This document shows, in pieces, positions 32,097-39,497 of a stretch of 46,781 nt of DNA. Below the pieces are notes generated by a model, which worked only from the letters and a program-made list of their open reading frames with translations, ran no database searches and was not told where the DNA came from. A program made the position numbers and the translations under genes. This stretch comes from DTFZ01 sp050260375. GTDB lineage: Bacteria; Bacillota; Clostridia; Christensenellales; SZUA-584. Each line of letters starts with the position of its first letter. The first letter of the stretch is position 1. The DNA is taken from the NCBI GenBank assembly GCA_050260375.1, contig JBLNCA010000042.1, forward strand, positions 1 to 46,781, in the 5' to 3' direction.

Positions 32097-33356
32097 ATGT
32101 TACGGCCATTTAAAATGTTTTTTAGGTCGCTTGGCAGATATAAAGGCCTGCCCAAAGAGATTTACGTGCTGTTTGTGGCACGGGTTGTGAACAGCCTCGG
32201 CGCATTCGTACATCCTTTGCTTACGATGATACTGACCGTAAAGCTGGGATTTGCGGAACACGAAGCGGGTACATTCATAACGATACTGATGGCAACGCAG
32301 ATGCCGATAATGCTTATAGGCGGCAAGCTTGCCGATAAATTCGGAAGGCGCAGGCTGATTATCGTATTTCAGCTTTTGGGGGCGCTGACGTATATTATAT
32401 GCGGAATTGTGCCGATATCAGGCTTCACCCCCTACCTTATTATGGCGGCGTCATATTGTTTCGCGCTTACTTATCCGGCGCTCGACGCGGTGACGATGGA
32501 TTTGACGAGCGGCGATCAGAGAAAAGAAGCGTACGCGCTGCTTTACATGGGGTTTAATCTGGGATTCGTGTTCGGGCCTATGATAGGCGGCCTGCTTATG
32601 GATAGCAATCTGCCGCTGCTGTTTATTGGCGACGGTGTTACCACTATTATTTCTACAGTATTGATAATTGTTTTCATACGCGAGACGCTGCCCCAAAAAG
32701 GCGGGAACGGGCGTCCGGAGCTTGAAAAGTATGTGGACGAGCCGCTGTTAAGCGTTCTATGGAAGCGCAAGATAATAGTCGTATTCGCGCTTATAATGAT
32801 GGTGATACAGTTCGTATACAGCCAGTGGGGGTTTGCGCTGCCGCTTCAAATGGAGACGCTTTTCGAGGATACCTCAAGCTACGGCTTTATTGCCAGCTTC
32901 AACGGCCTGTTAGTCATTGTGCTGACGCCTATTGTCACGCCTTTGATAAGAAGGACGAGAGCGCTTACGGGCACGCTTGCCGGAGGACTTATGTATGCGG
33001 CTGCGTTTGCTATGCTCATCGTAGTAAAGGATCTATACCTGTTTTATGTTTCGATGTTTATATTCACGCTGGGAGAGGTAATCATGACGATAGACGCGGG
33101 CGTGTTCGTGGCGGGCATGCTGCCTTCGTCACACCGCGGAAGGCTTGATTCGATATACAACGCGATAACCAGTACGGGAAGGGTAATGTCTCCTCTGGCG
33201 ATAGGATGGGTAATAACGGCGAGCAGCTTGTCGTTTGCGTGGGTTGTGCTTACGGCAACGGCGGTATTGGGATGCACGGCGCTTTTAGCTCTCATTCGTT
33301 CCAAGCCGGGCAAAAAGCAGATAGATTTGGTAAGCGCGAAGGGCGCAGCGGAATGA
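32097..33356 (+). CDS. Major facilitator superfamily transporter
   Basis: This 419-residue membrane transporter has about 12 helices. The loop GGKLADKFGRRRLIIVFQ between helices 2 and 3 is the MFS signature. The substrate is unknown; this subgroup (GRYKGLPKEIYVLFVARVVNSLGAFV start) is usually annotated as a drug or multidrug efflux MFS. ATG 32097 has only a weak AGGAA close by, whereas the strong AAGGGGGAG at 32066-32074 points to an out-of-frame ATG at 32080 that opens a 36-codon frame. ATG 32115 is another possible start. The DMT gene follows after seven bases. Confidence 0.88.
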   Translation: MLRPFKMFFRSLGRYKGLPKEIYVLFVARVVNSLGAFVHPLLTMILTVKLGFAEHEAGTFITILMATQMPIMLIGGKLADKFGRRRLIIVFQLLGALTYIICGIVPISGFTPYLIMAASYCFALTYPALDAVTMDLTSGDQRKEAYALLYMGFNLGFVFGPMIGGLLMDSNLPLLFIGDGVTTIISTVLIIVFIRETLPQKGGNGRPELEKYVDEPLLSVLWKRKIIVVFALIMMVIQFVYSQWGFALPLQMETLFEDTSSYGFIASFNGLLVIVLTPIVTPLIRRTRALTGTLAGGLMYAAAFAMLIVVKDLYLFYVSMFIFTLGEVIMTIDAGVFVAGMLPSSHRGRLDSIYNAITSTGRVMSPLAIGWVITASSLSFAWVVLTATAVLGCTALLALIRSKPGKKQIDLVSAKGAAE

Positions 33357-33363
33357 GGCGCAT

Positions 33364-34299
33364 ATGAACAAAAAAGCACTTGCATACGTAATGCTTACAG
33401 TCTCATCGGTTATATTCGGCTTTTCCTTCCTGTTCACTAAGGAGACACTCGCGCATCTTGACATCTTTCAGCTGCTCGGGCTGCGGTTTCTGCTGGCCGC
33501 GGCATTTATGGCTGTGCTGGCGCTGACGGGAATTATAAAGCTTAAATTGAGCGCGTACAAGATAAAAGCCATGCTGCCGCTCGTACTGCTGCAGCCGACC
33601 GTATATTTCATAGGCGAGACGTACGGCATAAAGCTTACGTCGTCGTCGGAGTCGGGCATGATGATAGCCCTTATGCCTATAGCGATAGCGCTGTTCTCGG
33701 TACGCATATTGAAAGAACGGCTCGTACTGCGGCAGTGGCTCGCAGTGGCGGCGTCTGTCGCCGGCGTCGGGCTGATAGTAGGCGAAGGCGGGTTTACGGC
33801 GAGCGGCAATATATCAGGATACCTGCTGCTGATTATGGCCGTCGTCGCGGAAGGGCTTTACAGCCCGCTCGCAAAGAGAATGACGCAAAAATGCGCTCCT
33901 GTCGAGATGACTTTTATAATGATATGCGCGGGCGCCGTAGTTTTCAACGCGATAGGGCTCACAGAAGCAGCCGCTATGGGAACTTTGGGCGCTTACTTTA
34001 CCGACGCGCTGCAGCCGGGCGTATTAACGGGGCTGCTGTATTTAAGCGCGCTGTCGTCGTTAGCCGCGTTCTTTTTCTACAACTACGCGCTCTCCAAAGT
34101 AAAGGCCAGCAGCAGCGCGAGCTTCTGCAACCTTACGACCGTGGTCAGCGTATTTGCGGGCGTACTTTTCGGCGACGAAGAGCTAAAGCTAGTACAGGCC
34201 GCAGGCATGGCGCTGATACTGATAAGCATCTGGGGCATAGTAAGCGAGAAAACGCCGCGTATTTCGGAAGAGATTGCCGATTCATCGATTAAGAGTTAG
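33364..34299 (+). CDS. DMT superfamily (EamA) transporter
   Basis: This 311-residue protein has ten predicted helices in two EamA repeats: the first begins MLTVSSVIFGFSFLFTKETL, the second ISGYLLLIMAVVAEGLYSPL. Members export amino acids or other metabolites; the substrate is unknown. ATG 33364 has GAGGCG overlapping the MFS stop, so the two transporter genes are co-transcribed. The stop codon abuts the remnant of a GNAT gene. Confidence 0.88.
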   Translation: MNKKALAYVMLTVSSVIFGFSFLFTKETLAHLDIFQLLGLRFLLAAAFMAVLALTGIIKLKLSAYKIKAMLPLVLLQPTVYFIGETYGIKLTSSSESGMMIALMPIAIALFSVRILKERLVLRQWLAVAASVAGVGLIVGEGGFTASGNISGYLLLIMAVVAEGLYSPLAKRMTQKCAPVEMTFIMICAGAVVFNAIGLTEAAAMGTLGAYFTDALQPGVLTGLLYLSALSSLAAFFFYNYALSKVKASSSASFCNLTTVVSVFAGVLFGDEELKLVQAAGMALILISIWGIVSEKTPRISEEIADSSIKS

Positions 34300-34427
34300 G
34301 CATACGCAAGCTGCGCCTTAACGTTGACGAATATAACGAGGGCGCTATAGCGCTGTACAATTTGCTGGGATTCAAAAGAACGGGCAGTACGGAATACCGC
34401 ACGTTCTGTTTCGACAGCTTTACGTAA
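34293..34427 (+). pseudogene. C-terminal remnant of a GNAT acetyltransferase
   Basis: The frame reads KLRLNVDEYNEGAIALYNLLG and then FKRTGSTEYRTFCF up to TAA 34425-34427. NEGAIALYNLLGFKRTG is the canonical C-terminal GNAT motif (N-x-x-A-I-x-L-Y-x-x-x-G-F). No start codon or N-terminal two-thirds precede it: the frame is closed by a stop at 34290-34292, inside the end of the DMT gene. It looks like a gene truncated by a deletion or rearrangement. Two intact GNAT genes lie 1.3 kb downstream but are not close copies. Confidence 0.75.
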
Positions 34428-34475
34428 GGCTTGGCGGCAACGTGAGATTTCCGCTTAGGATGTATAGAAACGCGC

Positions 34476-35579
34476 TTACGGGTTTAAGGCTTTCAGTTCG
34501 GGCAGCACGAACATGCCGTCCTTTCTTATAAGCACTCCGTCGAACCATATCTCGCCGCCGCCGTATTCCTTTGTCTGTATGCATACCATATCCCAATGGA
34601 TGGCCGAGCGGTTGCCGTTGTCGGCTGCGGTTTCGTAGGCGCAGCCCGGCGTGAAGTGGAACGAGCCGCATATCTTCTCGTCAAAAAGCGTATTGCCGAA
34701 CGGCTTCGTAATATGCGGATTAAGTCCGAACGAAAACTCGCCAATGTACCGGGCGCCTTCGTCGGTATCGAATATCGCGTTCAAAGCATCCGAGCCGCTT
34801 TCCGCGCTTGCCTTTACTATCTTGCCTTTTTTAAACTCGAGCCGCACGTTTCTATAAACCCTGCCGTGGTAGAGCGAGGGGGTGTTGTAGCTGAGTACGC
34901 CTTCCACCGAATGCTTTACCGGCGCGGTAAAAAGCTCGCCGTCGGGCAGGTTGTTCTCTCCCGCGCATATTACATTGGGTATGCCCTTTATCGAAAACGT
35001 AAGCTCAGTGCCCGGCCCGGTTATCCTTACGTTGTCGGTTTGCGACATAAGCTCGGCGAGCGGCTGCATGTTCTTCTTCATCTGCGAGTAGTCCATACTC
35101 GAGGCGTCTATTACGAAATCGTAAAACTCCTCATACGGCATACGCGCGTTTTGCGCCTGCCCTTTCGTAGGCCAGTTAAGCAGCACCCACTTCTTTTTAC
35201 GCGTTACAAGGTCTACCCACGGCCTGCGGGCGTGCGCGCGGCGCTGCATTATCGCCGGGTCTATCGACGAAAACTCTGAGTCGTTCTCTTCCGATATGAA
35301 TGAAACGTCGGCGTCGATATCCTGGTATATATCCATGTCCCACTTGTTTTCAAGCTCCAAACGCCCGTCTGTTGCGCCCTCAAGCATGCAGCGGGAAAGC
35401 TCTTCGTCCAGTATGCGCACAAAGGGCATAGCGCCGATAGCGTTTGCCTGTTTAACGAGCTCCATAATAACGGGCTTTGCGGACAGCGGCCCGCGTATCA
35501 TCAGGCGCTCGCCCTGTTTTAAATCCACGCTGTAGCCGAGTATATTGCGCGCGAGTTTTTTAAGTCTGTCGTCTGCCAT
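34476..35579 (-). CDS. M29 family aminopeptidase
   Basis: This 367-residue metallo-aminopeptidase is of the M29 (AmpS/thermophilic aminopeptidase) family. It shows ARNILGYSVDLKQGERLMIRG near the start, RRPWVDLVTRKKKW, ITGPGTELTFSI, the metal-ligand region GEFSFGLNP and a C-terminal HWDMVCIQTKEYGGGEIWFDG. It is predicted to release N-terminal residues from peptides in the cytoplasm, which fits with the peptide importer in the same window. ATG 35579 (MADDRLKKL) is chosen over an upstream extension of 19 residues because AAGGAG lies just before it. Confidence 0.92.
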   Translation of the reverse strand: MADDRLKKLARNILGYSVDLKQGERLMIRGPLSAKPVIMELVKQANAIGAMPFVRILDEELSRCMLEGATDGRLELENKWDMDIYQDIDADVSFISEENDSEFSSIDPAIMQRRAHARRPWVDLVTRKKKWVLLNWPTKGQAQNARMPYEEFYDFVIDASSMDYSQMKKNMQPLAELMSQTDNVRITGPGTELTFSIKGIPNVICAGENNLPDGELFTAPVKHSVEGVLSYNTPSLYHGRVYRNVRLEFKKGKIVKASAESGSDALNAIFDTDEGARYIGEFSFGLNPHITKPFGNTLFDEKICGSFHFTPGCAYETAADNGNRSAIHWDMVCIQTKEYGGGEIWFDGVLIRKDGMFVLPELKALNP

Positions 35580-35607
35580 TTCAAACTCCTTATTTTTAGC
35601 TGTAACA

Positions 35608-35636
35608 ATAGTACCACAGCTCAAAAGTGCGCGCAA
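35608..35636 (-). promoter_or_regulatory. Promoter of the M29 aminopeptidase gene
   Basis: On the minus strand TTGCGC (35636-35631), 17 bases, TACTAT (35613-35608). Confidence 0.5.
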
Positions 35637-35650
35637 TGTTACGAAAATAT

Positions 35651-35679
35651 TTGATTGCTTTTCGTTTTTGGAGTATATT
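35651..35679 (+). promoter_or_regulatory. Promoter of the GNAT-GNAT-asnS operon
   Basis: TTGATT (35651-35656), 17 bases, TATATT (35674-35679). It is divergent from the aminopeptidase promoter, with 14 bases between the two -35 elements. Confidence 0.5.
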
Positions 35680-35714
35680 AATATAGTATAAAAAGCCAGG
35701 ATTGTGAGGCGGTA

Positions 35715-36149
35715 ATGGTTTCGTTAAGGGAGATAACAAAAGATAACTTCTGGGACTGCATTTTGCTTGAAGTACTCGACGACCAGAAGGAGTTTGTTGC
35801 ATCCAACGCCGTATCGCTTGCTCAGTCGAAATACCAGCCTGAATGCATACCGCTCGGCGTTTTTTCGGGCGACGAGATGGTAGGGTTTGTGATGTACTGC
35901 ATCGATGCGGACGACGGGGAGTATTGGATATACCGCATGATGATAGACCGCGCCCATCAGGGAAAAGGGTTTGGTACTGAAGCGCTAAAATGCCTTATCG
36001 AACGTATAAAAAAGGACGATACGCATCATAGCATAACCTTGGGCGTCCATAAGGAAAGCGCGGCGGCGGTTGCTCTGTATGAGCGTTTTGGTTTTGAATT
36101 CACCGGGCAGGTTTACGGCGGCGAACATATTATGAAATATGTATATTAA
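35715..36149 (+). CDS. GNAT acetyltransferase, spermidine/spermine acetyltransferase-like
   Basis: This 144-residue GNAT protein has the acetyl-CoA-binding loop AHQGKGFGTEAL near 89-100 and the C-terminal ESAAAVALYERFGFEFTG. The N-terminal REITKDNFWDCILLEVLDDQ and FVASNAVSLAQSKYQPEC strongly resemble the BltD-type polyamine acetyltransferases of Bacillus. Acetylation of polyamines is therefore the best guess but is inferred. ATG 35715 follows GTGAGGCGG. The next GNAT gene starts 13 bases downstream. Confidence 0.85.
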   Translation: MVSLREITKDNFWDCILLEVLDDQKEFVASNAVSLAQSKYQPECIPLGVFSGDEMVGFVMYCIDADDGEYWIYRMMIDRAHQGKGFGTEALKCLIERIKKDDTHHSITLGVHKESAAAVALYERFGFEFTGQVYGGEHIMKYVY

Positions 36150-36162
36150 GGCGGTAAGTTAT

Positions 36163-36606
36163 ATGAAGGATACAATTTTCAGAGAGATAGAATACGGTTC
36201 GAAGGAGTATAAGGATGAGCTCGATCTGCGCAACAAGGTGCTCCGGGTGCCTCTCGGGCTCGACATTTACGACGAGGACTTAAAAGGCGAGAAGGACGAT
36301 ACGCACATCGGGGCTTTTTATAAATCAAAGCTTGCAGGCGTGCTTGTGCTGACCAAAATAGGCAACGGCGTGGTGCGCATGCGGCAGCTGGCGGTGGCGG
36401 ACGAAATGCGCAGGCGCGGTATAGGAAAAAGGCTTGTGCAGCACGCGGAGGAATTCTTGCGCGCAAATGGGTATAATGAGATAATGGTGCATTCGAGGAT
36501 GACGGCTACTGGATTCTATAAGAGCCTCGGCTTTTCGGTGACGAGCGAGGTGTTCACCGAAGTAATGATACCGCATGTCGAGATGAGGAAGAAAATAAAT
36601 GGGTAA
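36163..36606 (+). CDS. GNAT acetyltransferase (ElaA-like)
   Basis: This 147-residue GNAT protein has the acetyl-CoA loop DEMRRRGIGKRLVQHAEEFL and the end ATGFYKSLGFSVTSEVFTE. RNKVLRVPLGLDIYDEDL near 23-40 is typical of the ElaA/YjcF-like subgroup. The substrate is unknown. I start at ATG 36163, which follows AAGGCGGTAA at a suitable distance; an upstream ATG at 36139 lies inside the preceding gene without a ribosome site. The last eight bases overlap asnS. Confidence 0.85.
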   Translation: MKDTIFREIEYGSKEYKDELDLRNKVLRVPLGLDIYDEDLKGEKDDTHIGAFYKSKLAGVLVLTKIGNGVVRMRQLAVADEMRRRGIGKRLVQHAEEFLRANGYNEIMVHSRMTATGFYKSLGFSVTSEVFTEVMIPHVEMRKKING

Positions 36607-37996
36607 CGACACGCATACGGGCGCTCTGGACTTGCGCGAGATATTCGCCGATATTGAAAGCTTTGTTGATAAGGACGTCTGCGTAGAAGGGTGGATAAGG
36701 AACCACCGCAGGCAGAAGACGTTCGGGTTTATAGACTTCTTTGACGGTACGTGCTTTAAGTCGCTGCAGGTCGTTTACGACGAAAGCATAGGCAACTTTG
36801 CGCAAATAAACGCGTACCGCGTGGGGTCGGCCGTGCGCATAACGGGAAAGCTCGTGCGCTCGCAGGGGCGCGCCGAAGCGTATGAGATACAGGCAAAAAG
36901 CGCCGAGCTGCTGGGCGACTGCCCGGAGGAATACCCGCTGCAGCCGAAGCGCCACAGCCTTGAGTTTTTGCGCGAGATAGCTTACCTGCGCCCGAGGACG
37001 AGGCTGTTTCAGGCCGTGTTCCGCCTAAGAAGCGTAGCGTCTACAGCGATACACCGCTATTTTGAAAACAACGGGTATGTGTATGTGCACACGCCGCTTA
37101 TTACCGGCAACGACGCGGAGGGCGCGGGCAACACGTTTACCGTAACGTCGCTCGATATTGAAAGCGTGAAGCGCCCCATAGACTTCAGTCAGGACCTTTT
37201 CGGCAGGCACACGTCGCTCGCCGTAACGGGACAGCTTGAGGCCGAGACGTTCGCGCTCGCTTTTAAAAAGGTTTATACGTTCGGGCCTACGTTCCGCGCG
37301 GAAAACTCTAACACCAAAACGCACGCCGCCGAGTTCTGGATGATAGAGCCCGAGATTGCGTTCTGCGAGATAAACGGCCTGATGGACATAGAAGAGGACT
37401 TTTTAAAATTCATAGTCTCCTATTGTCTTGAGCACGCGACTGACGAGATAAGGTTCCTTAAGGATTATACAAAGACGCCGCTTGAGGAAAAGTTGAACAA
37501 GCTCGTTGCCTCGCCGATAGCTAGGGTAAGCTACAAGGAAGCGATAGAGATATTAAAGGCGGCCAAAAAGGACTTCGAGTTTAAGCCGGAGTTTGGGGGA
37601 GACCTTGCAAAGGAGCACGAGAAGTACCTTACGGACGAGCATTTCAATTCGCCGGTTTTTGTGTACGACTGGCCAAAAGCGATAAAAGCGTTTTATATGT
37701 ACCAGAACGACGATAATGAGACGGTGGCGGCCGTCGACCTGCTCGTGCCCGGCGCGGGCGAGCTGATGGGCGGAAGCCAGAGGGAGACGCGGTACGATAA
37801 GCTGCTATCGCGCATGAACGAGCTCGGCATATCGGCGGAAGAGATGTACTGGTACCTTAACCTAAGAAAATTCGGCGGATGCGTGCACTCGGGCTTCGGC
37901 ATGGGCTTTGAGAGGCTGCTGATATACCTCTCGGGCATGGAGAACATCAGGGACGTGATACCTTACGCGCGCACGCCTCAGAACTGCGAATTCTAG
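36599..37996 (+). CDS. asnS: Asparaginyl-tRNA synthetase
   Basis: This 465-residue class IIb synthetase has an N-terminal OB-fold anticodon domain (VCVEGWIRNHRRQKTFGFIDF). The catalytic domain carries motif 2 TFRAENSNTKTHAAEFWMIE and motif 3 GFGMGFERLLIYLSGMENIR, ending RTPQNCEF as in AsnS rather than AspS. Direct charging of tRNA-Asn is thus present. The ATG overlaps the GNAT stop by eight bases with GAGGAAG upstream. The coupling of two acetyltransferases to asnS is not a standard arrangement I know. Confidence 0.96.
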   Translation: MGNDTHTGALDLREIFADIESFVDKDVCVEGWIRNHRRQKTFGFIDFFDGTCFKSLQVVYDESIGNFAQINAYRVGSAVRITGKLVRSQGRAEAYEIQAKSAELLGDCPEEYPLQPKRHSLEFLREIAYLRPRTRLFQAVFRLRSVASTAIHRYFENNGYVYVHTPLITGNDAEGAGNTFTVTSLDIESVKRPIDFSQDLFGRHTSLAVTGQLEAETFALAFKKVYTFGPTFRAENSNTKTHAAEFWMIEPEIAFCEINGLMDIEEDFLKFIVSYCLEHATDEIRFLKDYTKTPLEEKLNKLVASPIARVSYKEAIEILKAAKKDFEFKPEFGGDLAKEHEKYLTDEHFNSPVFVYDWPKAIKAFYMYQNDDNETVAAVDLLVPGAGELMGGSQRETRYDKLLSRMNELGISAEEMYWYLNLRKFGGCVHSGFGMGFERLLIYLSGMENIRDVIPYARTPQNCEF

Positions 37997-38163
37997 CCAA
38001 GAACAAGCTGCGGTATTTCTCGGACAAAAACAGTACTTGGTTTAAGGAACATTTTTGCATTCAGCTTCGTCTGATTAATGAGTGGCGGGCTGTTTGCCCT
38101 GCACAATATTTACACTATTTTTACATTTATGGTGTACTGATGCTTTTTTTATCAGCGTAAATA

Positions 38164-38172
38164 TGGTATAAT
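38164..38172 (+). promoter_or_regulatory. Extended -10 promoter of the TRAP binding-protein gene
   Basis: TGGTATAAT: a TG element one base before a consensus TATAAT (38167-38172). The -35 region is only a T run (38144-38149), so an activator may be needed. Confidence 0.55.
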
Positions 38173-38197
38173 TATAAGCGGCAGATAATGAGGCAGG

Positions 38198-38239
38198 TTT
38201 GCGAAGTATCCGAAGGAAGGATACCGAGCAAATTTTTTT
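38198..38239 (+). terminator. Leader terminator (candidate attenuator)
   Basis: TTTGC, internal loop GAA/CGA, GTATCC, loop GAAGGAA, GGATAC, GCAAA, then T7. It lies between the promoter and the start codon, so it could stop transcription early unless relieved. Confidence 0.6.
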
Positions 38240-38308
38240 GTCGATAACGATACCCCAAGGAAGCTTGAGGAAGTATTATATCAGCGAACAATAAAGGAGA
38301 ACGGTGAA

Positions 38309-39442
38309 ATGAAAAAGCTACTGGCTATTGTATTGTGCGCTGCGCTGACGCTTGCGCTGGCGGGCTGCTCGGGGGAGCAGGCGCAAAGCCCTTCTCCGGA
38401 AACGACCACTCCGGCTCCCGCCGCCACCGAGACGCCTGCGCCCGAGCCTACCGAGCCGCCGCTGTCTCTTTCGATGGCGAGTGCAGCGGCGCTTACTGAC
38501 ACAGTCAAGGGCAACGCTTTAAGCAAGGGGTTTGACGATTTAAAGGCGTGGTCGGGCGGCAGTATGGTTATAGAATTTTTCGACGGCGGGGATAAAGGCA
38601 CCGACGCGGATATAATCGAAGCGGTAAAGTCCGGCGGCATTTCGGTATACACCGGGGATGCGTCGATGATGGCGGAAGCGATACCGCAGCTTGAAGTGCT
38701 TGACGCGCCGATGATGTTTACAGCGCTTGACGCGTGCAACGCTGTGCTTGGCGGCAGCTTTATCGATATGATGCAGCCTTTTTTCAACGAAGCCGGGTTG
38801 CAGCTTATAGGGGTATACAGCACGTCTTTCAGGTATCTTACGACAGGGAAGCCCATAGCCTCGCCCGCGGACTTTTACGGCCTTCGTATAAGCACTTCGA
38901 AAAGCCAGTACAGCAAATCTTTTTGGAAGGCTCTGGGCTGCAACGTGATGCCGCTCGAGAGGTCCGAGGTTTACATAGCGCTTAAGCAGGGCCTGCTTGA
39001 AGCGCAGGAGAACGTTTGCTCCGAGATATCCGCTCTTAAATTCTACGAGGTTCAGACTAATATGTATAAAACGCGGCACGGGCAGGACGTAGACGTGTAT
39101 GTAATGAACAAGGCGCAGTACGACGCGCTGACCGGCGAGCAGAAGGAATGGCTCGGCAAGTTTATTTCACAGGTGATAAGCGACGAGATAGCTGCGGCGG
39201 GGGAGGACGAAAAAGAGCAGGAGAAGGCTTTCAAGAAGATGACGGTAGCCGAGCCTGCGCCCGAAATGCTTGCTGCGCTTAAAGCCGCGGTGCAGACCGT
39301 TATAGACGAGATGAAACAAAACATTGACCCGGCGCTTGTTGACCAGTATCTATCCGCGTGCGGGTATGCGGGCGGAACGTCAGCGCCGGCTGTTTCAGCG
39401 GAACCGACGTCGGCGTCGCCCTCGGCATCTCCGTCATCCTGA
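38309..39442 (+). CDS. TRAP-type substrate-binding lipoprotein (DctP-like), orphan
   Basis: This is a 377-residue protein. The signal peptide ends in LAGC (lipidated C20), followed by a Pro/Thr/Glu-rich tether to about 52. The body resembles the DctP family: LSKGFDDLKAWSGGSMVIEFF, MFTALDACNAVLGG, FRYLTTGKPIASPADFYGLRIST (the conserved substrate-binding arginine region) and VYIALKQGLLEAQEN. The C-terminus is another Ser/Pro/Ala-rich tail. Neither DctQ nor DctM is encoded here, so it may serve a distant transporter or act as a ligand sensor. ATG 38309 has AAGGAG at 38295-38300. It converges on an mcp gene with a shared terminator. Confidence 0.82.
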   Translation: MKKLLAIVLCAALTLALAGCSGEQAQSPSPETTTPAPAATETPAPEPTEPPLSLSMASAAALTDTVKGNALSKGFDDLKAWSGGSMVIEFFDGGDKGTDADIIEAVKSGGISVYTGDASMMAEAIPQLEVLDAPMMFTALDACNAVLGGSFIDMMQPFFNEAGLQLIGVYSTSFRYLTTGKPIASPADFYGLRISTSKSQYSKSFWKALGCNVMPLERSEVYIALKQGLLEAQENVCSEISALKFYEVQTNMYKTRHGQDVDVYVMNKAQYDALTGEQKEWLGKFISQVISDEIAAAGEDEKEQEKAFKKMTVAEPAPEMLAALKAAVQTVIDEMKQNIDPALVDQYLSACGYAGGTSAPAVSAEPTSASPSASPSS

Positions 39443-39454
39443 TTATAGAAAGAT

Positions 39455-39484
39455 AAGGCCTCCTGATATACAGGAGGCCTTTTA
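39455..39484. terminator. Bidirectional terminator between the binding-protein and mcp genes
   Basis: AAGGCCTCCTG, loop ATATA, CAGGAGGCCTT. T follows on the plus strand (TTT), with a shorter run on the minus strand. It can serve both convergent genes. Confidence 0.75.
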
Positions 39485-39497
39485 AGTTGTTGCTTTT

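Larger units (their letters stand above)
37997..38308. other. Gene-free leader region of the TRAP binding-protein gene
   Basis: It contains an extended -10 promoter (38164-38172), a leader terminator (38198-38239) and a further hairpin-prone stretch (GATAACGATACC) before GGAG of the next gene. I see no clear terminator for asnS and no open frame. Confidence 0.5.

Noticed and set aside
34596..35279. 227-codon plus-strand frame opposite the M29 aminopeptidase
   Set aside because: Shadow frame; the minus-strand aminopeptidase has family motifs, promoter and ribosome site.
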